DNA of 64,000 nt from Locusta migratoria (taxonomy: Eukaryota > Arthropoda > Insecta > Orthoptera > Acrididae), in the NCBI GenBank assembly GCA_026315105.1, contig CM048745.1, forward strand, positions 546,399,358-546,463,357, read 5' to 3'. The notes beneath the pieces are model-generated. The model ran no database searches. It had not been told where the DNA came from and saw nothing but the letters and a program-made list of their open reading frames with translations. This document shows positions 22,280-34,491 of this stretch, piece by piece; position 1 is the stretch's first letter, and each line of letters begins with the position of its first letter. A program made the translations under genes and the position numbers.

Positions 22280-24056
22280 CACTTAGATGAACAGTGAATG
22301 GGTACCATGAATTTAAAATACAACATCCACCACTAAAGGTTACCATCACTGGTCCTGGTGGATCAAAACAAAATCTTCAGGCAAGGTGTGACGAAAATGG
22401 CATTGAAACAGAGGATGACACTCTAAAGGCTGAATTACTAAATGACTTTTACCAAAGCTGTTTCACAGATGAAGATTGCACTGTAGTTCCTTCTCTAGAT
22501 TGTCGCACAGATTACAAAATGGCAGATATCGAAATAATTGACGGAGGGATACGGAAAAGTTAAAATCGCTCAAAAGAGGAAAGGCCGCGCTGGACCAGAT
22601 GGAATACCAGTTCGTTTTTACACAGAGTATGCGAAGTAACTTCCCCCCTTCTTGCAATGATGTACCGTAGCTCACTAGCAGAGCGTAGCGTTCCGAAAGA
22701 ATGGACAATGGCGCAGGTCATCCCCGTTTTTAAGAAGGGACGTCGAACAGATGTGCAGAACTATTGGTCTATATCTCTAACGTCGGTCAGTTGTAGAATT
22801 TTGGAACATGTATTGTGTTCTAGTATAATGACATTTCTGGAGACTAGAAATCTGCTCTGTAGGAATCAGGAATCAGCATGGGGTTTGAAATAGGCGATCG
22901 TGTGAAACCCAGCTCGCGCTATTCGTCCACGAAACTCAGAGGGCCATAGACATGGAGTCTCAGGTAGATGCTATGTTTCTTGACTTCTGCAAGGCGTTTG
23001 ATACAGTTCCCCACAGGTGTTTAATAAACAAAGTAAGAGCATATGGTCTATCAGACCAATTGTGTGATTGGATTGAGGAGTTCCTAGATAACAGAAAGCC
23101 GCAGGTCATTTTCAATGGAGAAGTAAGAGTGATGTCAGATGTGCCACAGGGGAGTGTCGTGGGTCCGTTGCTGGTAACGATATAATTATATAAATGACCT
23201 TGCGGATAACATTGGAAGTTCACTGAGGATTTCTGCGGATGATACTGTAGTATATAGAGAGGTTGTAACAATGAAAAATTATATTGAAATGCAGGAGGAT
23301 ATGCAACGAATTGACGCATGGTGCAGGGAATGGCAATTGAATCTCAATGTAGACAAGTGTAATGTGCTACGAATACATAGAAGGAAAAGTCCTTTATCAT
23401 TTAGCTGCACTATAGTAGGTCGCAACTGGAAGCAGTTAATTCCATAAATTATCTGGGAGTAGGCATTAGGAGTGATTTAAAATGTAACGACCATATAAAA
23501 TCAATCGTCGGTAAAGCAGATGCAAGACTTAGATTCATTGGATGAATCCTAAGGAAATGCAGTCCGAAAACAAAGGAAGTAGGTTACAACACTTGTTCGC
23601 CTACAGCTTGAATACTGCTCACCGGTGTGGGATCCGTACCAGGTGGGGTTGATAGAGGAAGTAGAAAAGATCCAACGGAGAGCACCGCGCTTCGTTACGG
23701 GAACATTTGGTAATCGCGAAAGCGTTACGGAGATGATAGAAAAACTCCAGTGGAAGACTGCAGGAGAAATGCTCTGTCGCTCGGTACGGGCTTTTGTCGA
23801 ATCTTCGAGAACATACCTTTACCGAGGAGTCGAGCAGTATATTGCTTGCTTCTACGTATATCTTGCGAAGAGATCATGAAGATAATATCAGAGAGATTAG
23901 AGCCCACACAGATGCATACCGACAATCCCTCTTTTCCCGAACAATACGTGACTTGAATAGGAGGGAGAACCGATAATGGTACTCAAGGTACACTCCGCCA
24001 CACACAATCAGGAGGCTTGTGAAGTATGGATGTAAATGTAGATGTAGATGTAGAGT
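22280..24056 (+). pseudogene. jockey/CR1-like LINE reverse transcriptase, decayed
   Basis: Successive broken frames follow RT order. An N-terminal block comes first ('LLNDFYQSCFTDED', about 22440), then 'VPKEWTMAQVIPVFKKG' and 'NYWSISLTSVSCRILEHV' (22680-22815), then 'MFLDFCKAFDTVPH' with 'DVPQGSVVGPLL' (22970-23175). Next is 'SADDTVVYRE' (the FADD catalytic box, Phe to Ser, Asps kept, about 23240), 'RIDAWCREWQLNLNVDKC', and the C-terminal block 'VWDPYQVGLIEEVEKIQRRA' (23625-23690). The 3' end is 'ggtacactccgccacacaca' and closes with GATGTA repeats at 24028-24056. The endonuclease is missing and there are at least five frameshifts or stops. Confidence 0.88.
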
Positions 24057-24157
24057 GGATGTGTACAGTAGCGTAATTTTAACGGCGCGAGTTGAACCTT
24101 TGCGGCGAATAGTCATACCAGGCATCAGCATAAATATAATGGTCATCGTTATACAGC

Positions 24158-24353
24158 GCCGGCCGCAGTGGCCGAGGGGACTGAGGCACTCCAGTCACGG
24201 TCTGCACGGCCACTACGGTCGGGGTTCGAATCCCCTCTCGGGCATGGATATTTGCGCCGTCCTTAGGATTAGTTAGTTCATAAGTAGTTTGTAAGTTTAG
24301 GGACTGATGACCCCGTAGTTAAGTCCCATAAGATAAACAAACATTTGAACATT
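24158..24353 (+). mobile_element. SINE family A, full length
   Basis: Intact head and tail. A 12-bp target-site duplication 'tcgttatacagc' at 24146-24157 and 24354-24365 fixes both ends. Confidence 0.95.
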
Positions 24354-24365
24354 TCGTTATACAGC

Positions 24366-25638
24366 AGTGCAGTTATCGTGCGAGGGAGGGGAAGACGTTA
24401 TACGTTTTTGGTGACTGTCAATTTTTTAAAATCTGAATCAAAACCACATGTATGTTTCTATGTGCAACCTATTGTTACACAACAGTGCATTATTTGAATA
24501 CTTTTTATAATACGTGTGTTGTGTAATTGTGTGAGGGAGCAGATGGGGCGCAGTGAACAACAGGTGCGAACACGTCACTGGGCGAGGAGATGGCGAAGTT
24601 CCCAGTGCTGTACTCCAGCAAGTGCTCTCGTTTGCTTCGCTGTGGTTGAAAACAGTGTAGCAGTGGTCGAAACAGTGATGTTCTACGTACATCCTAGTGT
24701 GGAATGGTGAAATCCCAATTACACTCATGTGTTCATGGATAGAGGCAAGGATGGGGCCCCTCCACGCCCACACCAACGTGGTGACCATCACAAAAGTTCT
24801 ACTGTCACCTCCGTAATTAAGTTAGTTTGCTAAGGTGGATCACGGGATGTGGGAACCGCGATGTTATCCGTACGTGTGGGCGCGATCACCCATTAATACG
24901 GTGCATCTGGAGATAGAATTCGTCGAAAGGTATACGAAGGGTAAAGGTATGTAAGGGCAGAGGAAAAAAAGTGCCAAGGCAAGAGCCAAGGGAAAAAAAC
25001 CTCTGCGACAGTGGGGTAGGTATGAAGGGCAGTAGCGGTATGCTATCTGCGACAGATCATGCAAGGGTTGGTAATGTTAGTGATGGGTATTTTCTCAGTA
25101 CCATTAACTTTGCTAGGTTCGTCATAAAGAATCAGTCCGTTTTGATGCGAGGTTCTGCTGCAGCTGAGCTCCAATGATGCCTCCTGGGTCGGCTGTGGCA
25201 GAATACCTGTAACATAGCCAAGTCTGTCAAGGTAGTTAGGCAGTTCGGTCATAGAACTGGTTAAGTGTGCGGGACTGTTTAGGTTTGTTTGTGTTTAGTG
25301 CGATGAATATGGTTTCCCTGCCTTGCCTGTAGGTCGGCTGTGGGCTCAGCTGGCATTGCCAGTCAGATTGCTGTTTTGCAGGGGTTTGCCATGTTCATCG
25401 TGTTTGTGAGTTGGGTGGATAGAGGAAAGTTCGGGTCACTTATATAGCAAGATTAACTCACTAAAAACTGGTCAAAAGAGGGAAGGCAGCGTGTAAAAGT
25501 TTTTGAAGAGGTATTAAGTGCTCGAGTTGAATGGAATAACGAAATCAGTACAATTTATTTGTGAAGAAGGCAAGATTAAGTACTATTTTTTATGACAAGG
25601 AACTTTATGATATTTTGCACATGCTCACGCAAAGGCAG
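24366..25638. other. unassigned intergenic DNA
   Basis: Open frames of up to 117 codons (minus 24438-24791), none with a recognised domain. Confidence 0.5.
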
Positions 25639-25652
25639 GGCACGGTGGATGC

Positions 25653-25812
25653 TCAAATGTTCAAATGTTTGTATAGCTTACAAACTACTTATGAACTAAC
25701 TAAGACTAGGAACGGCACAAATATCCTTGCCCGAGGGGGGATTCGAACCCCCGACCGTAGTGGTCGTGCGGACCGTGACTGGAGCGCCTCAGTCCCCTCG
25801 GCCACCGCGGCC
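25653..25812 (-). mobile_element. SINE family A with a 38-bp internal deletion
   Basis: Flanked by a 14-bp target-site duplication 'ggcacggtggatgc' (25639-25652 and 25813-25826). The tail lacks the 'gggacttaactacgg' to 'cctaaac' block: 'agctta' joins directly to 'caaactac', consistent with deletion between two 'ctta' repeats. Confidence 0.93.
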
Positions 25813-25826
25813 GGCACGGTGGATGC

Positions 25827-27340
25827 GATCAAGTAGTAAAATGCTTATAGTCAACGTACCTTAACATACAGAGATGTCCCGATTTATCTCATATCATATG
25901 ACTATATTTTCAAACTGCAACACACAAAATAAATCTTTCTGACTTCGTACTGTTATTACGACCATAATACACATTCCCTACCTCGTGGCAGTGAAGTAAT
26001 TGCTTCACTAGCGATGGTGCACATTAATTAGTAAATGTGTATCTTTCGAGCAAACCCGTCGCTAAACCTGCCAGTGATAGTGCACCATGGCCAGTGATTG
26101 TATATCTTCACTGAAACTTCCACGTCCATTTAAAATATACTGAAAAATGGCAGGTAGAAGACTGAAGCAGGAAAATGTGATTGTATCCCGGAATGATCGT
26201 AAGCATAAACTAAGATTAAAGACTATAGCAGCTTTTCATTTATTCAGGAAATGCGAGGAAGCCTATGATCTCTCCAATTTCAAGTATTTCCTATGTGTGA
26301 ACTTTTTCTTACGTTACACGTTAATGAACTAATTGAATGTTCTAATCGGAGCAACAGCTACTAGATACAAGGAAATACAATGCACAGAAGCTATAAAACA
26401 TGAAATAATTAATTACAAAGAATTAGGATTTACTGTTCAGTTATAACTAATAATGAAGTATCTATTTAACAATAAATTTTATCTTAATTCGTTGATATTC
26501 ATCTTTTGCTAATTGAAATGATATATTCGCACGTTCGGAATGAATATCATGACCACAAAAATAGCCTTTTATGTCGTGCTCAAGGTTTTGCTCCTAAAAA
26601 CATTAATTATGACGTTCTTGTTGGCGGAGTGGAATAATAATTTAATAGCGCTGTGTTAAAGTCAACTTGAATCCTTACTTTTTATTGTACACACTAATAA
26701 TTAATGGCAAAATTTCTGACATTATGCACCCAAATTGTGAAATCAAGTTTCGGAGTGAAGTGGCTGGCCTGAATTTATATCGGCTTCGCTTTAATTCAAA
26801 TATTTTTTCTCAAGTAGCGACGATCACGAAATCTATAAACCTTATACCAGAAAAAATATGCAACCGTTTAAGCAATTTGTGATCCAAATAGAGTATTTTT
26901 ATACCTTTATGTCAGGTTTCTTTCCCTTTTAGATGCAATTACTTCGCCAGGAATTTTTACGTTTCCGTCAAACAACAGTGAGTAACCGTCGAGTTTTACT
27001 GTCGTAAAATTGCTCCACTTAGGTCAGGACAATATCCAATTAATTTGACCAAGTACAGTAACGTGGAACTGCCCAAGGAACAAAATAAATGATGAAAAGA
27101 TACAAAGGATATCGCGGCTTGCTCACGCGATGCACTGATCATGACACTCCTCTTTCGTTCTTGTCATTTAACGTATAAGGGAAACTAGGTATAGAAAATG
27201 GTGTAAATTATGCTTAAGTTTTTGGAAGTCGCTAATTCCTCTCATTATGAAACAATGGATAATTTTACGTTGTAATTTAAGAAAAAGCACGAATCCGCAT
27301 CTGGAGCAAACTTCTACGCTTTCTCTCTTTCCAAGCATTA
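25827..27340. other. unassigned AT-rich intergenic DNA
   Basis: Frames at 26147-26332 and 26667-26882 lack recognisable domains. No repeat seen. Confidence 0.5.
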
Positions 27341-27609
27341 ATCCCGACTCGCAGGGTCTGCTGCGTTGTTACATCTCCATTTCTCTCTGTTTTTGGGGTC
27401 TTCTGGTCTTAAGCCAACAACGTGCTTGTCTTCCCTCATGTTGTCAGTCCATCTCTTTGCCGGTCTTCCTCGTGGTCTTGTTCCACCTGGGTTGATGGGG
27501 AGTGCTGTTTATGCAACCGAGTTGTCCTGCTTTCTCTTGAGATGGCCGTAACAGTAGAGACGGGATTCCCTCAGTTTGACTGTGACGGGAGCGACACCCA
27601 ACATTTCAA
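27341..27609 (-). pseudogene. RTE-like LINE, C-terminal fragment
   Basis: Minus-strand translation gives 'VTVKLRESRLYCYGHLKRK', then, after a stop, 'GTRPRGRPAKRWTDNM', 'GLRPEDPKNREKWRC' and 'NNAADPA'. This is the usual order of the C-terminal end of RTE-type endonuclease-reverse transcriptases ('RLRWYGHV', 'RGRPKKRW', 'RxKWR'). It abuts the plus-strand RTE copy starting at 27613. No 5' part is present. Confidence 0.75.
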
Positions 27610-27612
27610 GAT

Positions 27613-28395
27613 GAAGAAATAAAAACATTGCGTTTTGCCGATAACACTGTAATTCTGTCACAGACAGCAAAGCACCTGGAGGTGCAGTTAAACGGAATGG
27701 ACAATGTGTTGAAAGTATAAGATGAACATTAATAAGAGTAAAACAAGCATAATGGAGTGCAGTCTTAGGAAATAAGACGATGTTGAAGGAATTAGAATAG
27801 GTAACGAAACAATAAAGATTGTAAATGAGTTTCCTTACTAGGGAAGTAAAATAATACATGATGCTCGCAGTACAGAGGATATAAAATGCAGAATGGCAAT
27901 GGGAAGAAAAGTGTTCTTGAGAAAGAGAAATATGTTAACATCGAATATTAATTTAAGCGTAAGAATGGCCTTTCTGATGGGATTTGTGTGGCGTGTTGTT
28001 TTGTATCGGAGTGAAACATGGACTATAAACAGTGCGGATAGTAAGAGGATAGAGGCTTTTGAAATGTGACGCTACAGAAGAATACTGAACATTAAGTGGG
28101 TATATCGCCTAACTAATGAGGAGGTCCTGAACAGATGTGGAGAGAAAAGGAATTTGTGTCATACCTCGAATAAGATCCATTGATAGGACACATCCTTAGA
28201 CATCAAGGAATCGTCAATTTAGCGTTGGAGGGAAGTGTGTGGGGGTAAAAATCGAAGAGGCAGACCAAGAGATAAATAAAGTAAACAGATTCAAGTGGAT
28301 CTAGGTTTCCGTTCTTATGGGAAGATGAAGAGGCTTGCTCAGGATAGAGTAGGGTGGAGGGTTGTAGCAAACCGTCTCCAAACTGAGGACCACGA
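27613..28395 (+). pseudogene. RTE-like LINE, decayed 3' copy
   Basis: Aligns base for base with 43743-44528 of the better copy, starting 'gaagaaataaaaacattgcg'. It carries the catalytic box as 'RFADN' instead of FADD, so the second Asp is lost. It then has the 'RSTEDIKCRMAMGRK' block, 'SETWTI', and the 'GRPRDK' region, broken by stops (for example near 27719, 27772, 28069). The copy begins inside the RT domain and ends at 'ctgaggaccac', near the expected 3' end. Without the intact relative it could not be read as a gene. Confidence 0.88.
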
Positions 28396-31300
28396 GAGAA
28401 TTTTGCTCACAGTAATTTTAAAACAATCGGAATTTTACCAATTTTAAATAGACAGATATGTGTGTTTTCTTATAAACGCAACTAGAAATACTTTATTAGA
28501 CATATTAAGAACATTTCAAACTTTTCTTTGACTATCAGAAAAATGCTAAACACGCTAACGATCGCGTAACTTTAAGAGGAGCTAGTTCCCGCGAGTTAAC
28601 AAAAAACGAAAATGAGTACCGGTGATCGGAGAATTAGGTTTAGGCTATAGCATTGTTTAATTTCAGAGCTATCAAGTTTGCTACGAATCTTTGTCCATGC
28701 GGCAGCTTTCGGAAATGAAGTTCTTGTATTTCATGTGTATAGGTGAAACAACACGTGTCTTCTGATAGCCACGAACTGCAACGTAAGAAGAGCATAACAC
28801 AGGCAGACTTTTACGATGGGAACTGTGACAGATTGAGCAACATACTAGTAGGATGTTGATTATATAAAGACATTTTAATATATTAAGCTTTTCGTTTAGT
28901 GTGATAAAATGATTAACAAATTCAGCCCATCCTGAACTAATCAAATGCACTATTGAATTTACGAAGTTCCCGCCTAAAGAACCCTCCTCAATTTCAGAAC
29001 TAAAAGATTTGAAGAAAAAGACTAGTACTATAGGCGAGTAAATAAGATAATATAAATAAAAATATAGAATGCTTACCGTAATTTACGACGTACCTCCTGA
29101 ACTATTTGCTTTACAGTGACAAAAAGATTTGAATGTGTATTCAATTACATATGCAGATGTACCATAAGCAAAATTTGCTGCGAATATCATTAATAGTAAG
29201 GAAATAAAGCCTGATTTTGAGTTTTACTCCATGGCAGTGTAAGCGGAAGACATGTTATGACGCATCCAAGAGTCTGTCATGTCATATAACTAGGTCTTGT
29301 ACTGTGATGAAATTTAGCTGCTGTATGTAGCGAAGAAAGTGCAAAGTGTATTCATACTGGAGTTAGAACGTAAAAAAAAGTCATGGAAAATCTGAAGTTG
29401 GACGGCATGAAAAATGAAAAGGCAGTAAGCTATCAACTTTATTCCTTTCATCAGGTTTTTGAGAATACAAGTCAGTGGGAATTATCAGCGAGTTTTGTTT
29501 TGTTTGAGTATTTCATTTGAAGTTGCGAAGTGTTCTCAGTTTATAATAATGCAATAGTAAAATTGGCATATGTGGATCCCATAAGTTTCAACACATCGTT
29601 ACAAATTGAAACAGTTGTCCTATCGTTTTAGGTTTAATATAGGATTCTACATCACACTGACTACATTATGAAAGCATTCTAAATGTTTTAATTCAGTGAC
29701 TTGGTCCTAAGCTTCGTACATCAACATTCTAGACTTGTGTGCCACACTTCTTCCTTAACAAACAGACAAATGTGCTACCAGTATTTCCGTATGATTTATA
29801 CAAAGCACTGCATATCTCCAGGGAGGTGTACCGTGTATATATGATGTTCTGCACTCTATAAAAACTATAAATTTCGTAACCATATTCTTCAGCATGCATT
29901 CCGGAGTCAGTATTGGCCCTCTCGTCTTCTTAGGGCGAATTATTACGGTTTCTAACACAGTCTGCGTACCATATTGAAACTTATATGTTTAAATAAAATA
30001 AAATATTAATTATCCTGGATCGGAGACTGAAACTAGCATTTGAGAGTGTGCAAGGTTTGTGTGCAGATGCAACAGTACCTATCTATATTGGTACAGCACT
30101 GTAAATGTAAAAACTTATCTGAAAGTCTAAATTTCAAATGAGAGTAAATAATTAATCCACCTGACTTTTTACAATGATTATGGCCCTGTAAAGCGCTTAA
30201 CTATCTAGAACACGAGTCTGGTTAAACAATGAATGACAAGTCCGGTTGTAGCTCAAGTTCTGATTCGTTAATCAGAAAGGCAAATTATTCATTAATTAAA
30301 TTAAATACTGATCAATGTTTGACACAAATTTTGATATCCAAAATTAAATGTGGACATTGGTGGGGTGATAGATAATCTCGAACAGAGACTGATAATAGCG
30401 GAATGGCGTAATTGTATGACACAATAAAAACATTAAAGTTGACAATTATGTGTCTATTAATTAATTAAAGATTATAGTTTAGATTACTACACAGACTGAG
30501 CATGACGTCTATTCGTAGAATAACAAACTATAACAGTAGCTGATAGCAATGAAATGAACTTGTAACCTGTAATCTATCACAGAGTAAAAACATCTGAGTC
30601 GATAAATTTGTACAATCTACTCTAGTGTGCAAACGTCTAATTCGATAATTGTGTAATTGACTAATTATTTACAGTTCAGGTAAAAGTTTAGTTTATTAGA
30701 TGGCAACCTTGACTAAGTATGGATTCGGTTGCGAGCTTAACAACAATTATTGCATGTACCGACACTTACTAATCTAACTTCATTAACAAACCAATTATTG
30801 AGTTTGCGAGTGGTATAATTAATATCTGTATGGAAAGGCACGTTGCACAATAGACAAGTATTATCGGTAGTTACTTGATAAGCAAGTTGGTTACGAATTC
30901 TACAATTGAATATGAATGACATAACAAATTGAACAATAATCATATGGTGTAATTGATTTGTTTTCTCGAGTACTTTCCACGATTATCAATAAATATTGAT
31001 AGCTACCTGATAAACTAGTTGTCTACGATTCTTGTATCCCAAAAAAATGTAAGAGCATAACAAATCGGGTTACTAAGTATGTGCGAAATAAATTTAAATT
31101 CACTCACTTCTTATCTGTAGACAGCAGCCGAAGACAGTGGCTTCTTGCAGCACATTAATGATAAAATATAAATAAAGTTGAAACTTGTATCTGTCCTACC
31201 GTTTAAAAGTTGCAGCCTAAAATTTTAATTTAAACAAAAATGGGAACATAAAGCTGTCTTAAATTAAAACAAAGTTTTAAGTTATGATTATAATTATTGT

Positions 31301-32203
31301 TACCTTATCAACACGACCATTACAAAAAATAATACAAAAATCAGAATTATTAAGAATCCTAACAGCTTACAACAATACTATCGCAATTTATAGCTTTTAA
31401 CCAATACCTAACTTCGTCCGTCCACTTCCACTCACTCCTACCTTCTGCCTCTCTCTGTCTCGTTACTGACTGCCTACAGTTCAAAAATAAAGTCTTTGGT
31501 GAGAGGGACAGAACAGTGCTGCCACCCTTAAATATGTATAATTTCTCTGGGGATTATGTTTGCCCTGATGGGACGCATTCATTTTACGGGAGAGGAGTCA
31601 GTTGTTTGACGTATCGCGTATTGCTTTGATCGGAATGCAATGATACCGTCAGAACGTGTCACGCCTGCTGATATGTATCAAACTCCTATACGGGACAGCC
31701 CTGTCGGACGCTGATGGAACCGACGTAGCGCAGTTGGTCACGTACTGTATTATAATGAGTCATGTACGCAAAGTTCATAGGATCTGGGTGTTGGAATAGA
31801 CGCAAAGCTAGCTCGCCAGGCGGAATAGAGGATGAATATCTGTGATACGTCCACAGACATGAATTAACTAGGCATACAAAGTCTCAGGTACTATCGAAGT
31901 CTGACGCCGCCATTTTGTCTATATAAACGTCATCACGTTTAACTATGGTACGAATGAAAGAAGGTCAAACAAGGCGCATGTATAGATCGAAGTGGCACAG
32001 TCTACTCCATTTTGGTCTAGTTTAGCTTGGTAAAATTAAAATGGGCCGTTTGGAGATGGCCTTTTGACGGCTCGAAATTTATCTGCAGAGAAAACCTTAA
32101 CCATCCACCCATACGAAAACTGATTTACGGATTAGTAGAGGAGAAAAACACCGAAAACTTTGCTATCTTACGTTTTTGACGTCTCGCACCTATATAGCAA
32201 TTC
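28396..32203. other. 3.8 kb of AT-rich DNA without recognised features
   Basis: The longest stretch in the window with no transposon I can identify. Frames at 28681-28950, 29755-29958 and 30737-30943 (all minus) have no known domain. It contains the weak duplication listed separately. Confidence 0.5.
30859..31070. repeat. diverged ~80-bp duplication
   Basis: 30859-30938 ('agttacttgataagcaagtt', then 'ataacaaattgaac') resembles 30994-31070 ('agctacctgataaactagtt', then 'ataacaaatcggg'), about 133 bases apart. It may be two units of an old tandem repeat. Confidence 0.4.
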
Positions 32204-32372
32204 GAGCCTCCGTAGCTCAGTGGAAGCGTCTCTGACCACCGATGCAAGGGGCCCGGGTTCGATTCCCAGTAGGGGAAGGGTGTTGTGTGTTGTCCAAATC
32301 ATCATCATCGGTAAGCAAGTCGCCCACGCGGCGTCAAGTGAAAAGACTTGCACTATCGGTCAAAAAATAATT
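32204..32372 (+). mobile_element. tRNA-derived SINE, third family (C)
   Basis: Head with 'cgtagctcagtgg' (A box) and 'gggttcgattccc' (B box), followed by a body containing 'gggtgttgtgtgttgtcc', 'aatcatcatcatcgg', 'gcaagtcgcccacgcggcgt' and 'aagacttgcac'. I recognise this body as a recurrent orthopteran SINE type from memory. The tail and duplications are not clear. Confidence 0.65.
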
Positions 32373-32503
32373 AAAATATACAATGTTCGGTGTCCATGTT
32401 TATCGATAGAACTTAGGAAATGTCCTTCAGACATGCGACTACAGCTGTGCAACTGTAAATATGAATCAGCTTCAACTGTACGGTTTAATGCAGACACCCG
32501 AGA

Positions 32504-32623
32504 ATTTTGTGCCGGAAGTGGATTCGAACCCGAATTTCCCACTGCGAAACGGTAGCCTAATGGTAAGGCGACCGCTCGCGAAAAGAGGTAAATACGGGTT
32601 CGAATCCACATCCGGAACAAAAT
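32504..32623 (+). repeat. palindrome enclosing a tRNA-like module
   Basis: 34-bp inverted arms at 32504-32537 and 32590-32623 (31 of 34 positions pair) both contain a T-arm/acceptor-like sequence ('gggttcgaatcc' on the right). Between them is 'agcctaatggtaaggcgacc' (D-arm-like) and an anticodon-arm-like 'ccgctcgcgaaaagagg' with loop CGCGAAA, where position 33 is G rather than the invariant U. It is not a functional tRNA. Confidence 0.7.
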
Positions 32624-32755
32624 CATCATGTTGTTGTCGTAGACCTTCCTATCGGTACTCAACAATAAGAATTGGGCCATACATAACTCATAGTAGTAAA
32701 ATGTATATGGGTCGTTGTCTCTTTTCATAGGGGTGAGTAATGTATGTCAGCTTCA

Positions 32756-32953
32756 GCCAGCCGCGGTGGCCGAGGAGACTGAGGCGCTCCAGCCACGGTC
32801 TGCACGGCCACTACGGTCGGGGGTTCGAATCCTCCCTCGGGCATGGATATTTGTGCCGTACTAGTTCGTAAGTAGTTCATAAGTAGTTTGTAAGTTTAGG
32901 GACTGATGACCCCGAAGTTCAGTCCCATAAGTTCTACAAACATTTGAACATTT
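32756..32953 (+). mobile_element. SINE family A, full length
   Basis: Complete head and tail. An 11-bp target-site duplication 'tgtcagcttca' at 32745-32755 and 32954-32964. Confidence 0.95.
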
Positions 32954-32964
32954 TGTCAGCTTCA

Positions 32965-33729
32965 ATGCCCTAAACATCTACCCAAACTGTTTAAATAAGA
33001 TCAATAATTAATCTGTAGTTTAGCCAGTCTATCAATCTGCAGATGATGACGCGAAAAATATATTTAAACGAAAACAAATTTTTAAAAAAATATATAAGTT
33101 CCAAATTAGCACTTGTAAATTAATGAAGTCCATCGAACCTTGCAGTGGAAAGAGCACGTAGCACGTACGGCCAATTTTGGCGTGAAGCGCACTTTCTAGA
33201 ACTTTATATTCAACTGTTTTTGTCAACTGGAACATAATTACATAAATAAAGCATAATAAAGCTTCGTGTAAACGCATTAATCACACAAATTTACGTTAAG
33301 TTCTATGCAACAGTTTATCTACTATTTACAATTACAAAATTATAGTGGGGATCTCATTAAGAGGTGGGAGGAGCTAATCAGAATACGTCTGGCAGTATTG
33401 GGGCTATTTCTCACAGGAATGCGATATGTTATCTTTTCCCACCTATTCCACCTACGACGCGATCTACAAGCTATGAAATTTCGTAGCAACTCAATACCTA
33501 TAGCCATCAGCAAGCTATTGTACAGGGTGTCGCACGAAAGACGACTGCCAGGCGTCCGCGAATCGCAAAGTACGGCTCCCGGCCGCCGCCACAGCATCCA
33601 CCGGCCACGGCAGCGCCAGATTCTCGGACTCTATTGTACCGCGGGCGCATACACTGAGTTAAAGTCTAAAAAACATGGCCATCTGAGTAACCTAAGCTTA
33701 CCTTTATCTACAGTAGATGATCAAAATGA
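32965..33729. other. unassigned intergenic DNA
   Basis: A 160-codon plus frame at 33305-33787 crosses this region, but only its last residues belong to the LINE that follows. The remainder is not recognised. 33560-33640 is GC-rich. Confidence 0.45.
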
Positions 33730-34445
33730 TGTCTATGGAAAAAGCGGCCTGACATCTCTTGAAAAAGCTTGTACTACCACGGCCTGAGTATTGCTCAAGT
33801 GTTTGGGACCCGCATGAGATCAATTGTAAGGGAAGACATAGAAGCAATACAGAGGCGAGCAGCTAGGATTGTTACTGGTAGGTTCGACCAATGCGCGAGT
33901 GTCACGCAAATGCTCCGGGAACTCAATTGGGGATCGCTGAGGAAAGGAGGAAAAGCGACGTTCTTTTCGTGAATATCTGCTGAGGAAACTTAGAGGGCCG
34001 AAATTCGAAGTTGAGAGTAGTACGATCTTGCTGCCGCTTACTTACATTTCGCGTATTGATCACAAAGCTATGAGCCGGCCGCGTTGTCCGAGGGGACTGA
34101 GGCGCTTCAGTCACGGTCTGCACGGCCACTACGGTCGGGGGTTCGAATCCCCCCTCGGGCATGGATATTTGTGCCGTCCTTAGTTGTAGGTAGTTCATAA
34201 GTAGTTTGTAAGTTTAGGGACTGATGACCCCGTAGTTAAGTCCCTTAAGCTTAAAAAACATTTGAACATTTTGAACAAAGCTATGAGAGAAATTAGGGCT
34301 TGTGCGGAGGCTTATAGGCACTCCTTTTTTTCCTCGTTCTATTTGGGAGTGGAATAGGAAAGGAAATGCCTAGTAGTGGTACAGTGTACCCTCCGCCACG
34401 CACCTTACGGTGGATTGCGGGGTATGTAAGTAGCTGTAGATGTAC
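33730..34445 (+). pseudogene. jockey/CR1-like LINE 3' end, split by a SINE
   Basis: The C-terminal RT block reads through two frames: a 'PEYCSSVWDPHE'-type segment, then 'DIEAIQRRAARIVTGRFDQC' and 'SVTQMLRELNWGSL' (33830-33945). After the SINE (34075-34274) the reading resumes with 'KAMREIRACAEAYRHSFF' (34277-34330). The 3' end is 'gtgtaccctccgccacgcac' and closes with 'tgtagatgt'. Removing the SINE and one copy of its duplication restores continuous homology with the copies at 23.6 and 59.5 kb. Earlier RT motifs are absent. Confidence 0.85.
34075..34274 (+). mobile_element. SINE family A inserted in a LINE
   Basis: Full-length copy. A 13-bp target-site duplication 'acaaagctatgag' at 34062-34074 and 34275-34287 lies inside the LINE coding remnant, so the SINE is younger than that LINE copy. 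Confidence 0.95.
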
Positions 34446-34491
34446 CCGGTTACAGGAAATCAGAGTACCGTATTAGACACTTACGTTATAA

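Noticed and set aside
32210..32280. Functional tRNA gene at the SINE C head
   Set aside because: A and B boxes are present but acceptor pairing is poor and it is followed by a SINE body, so it is a retroposon head.
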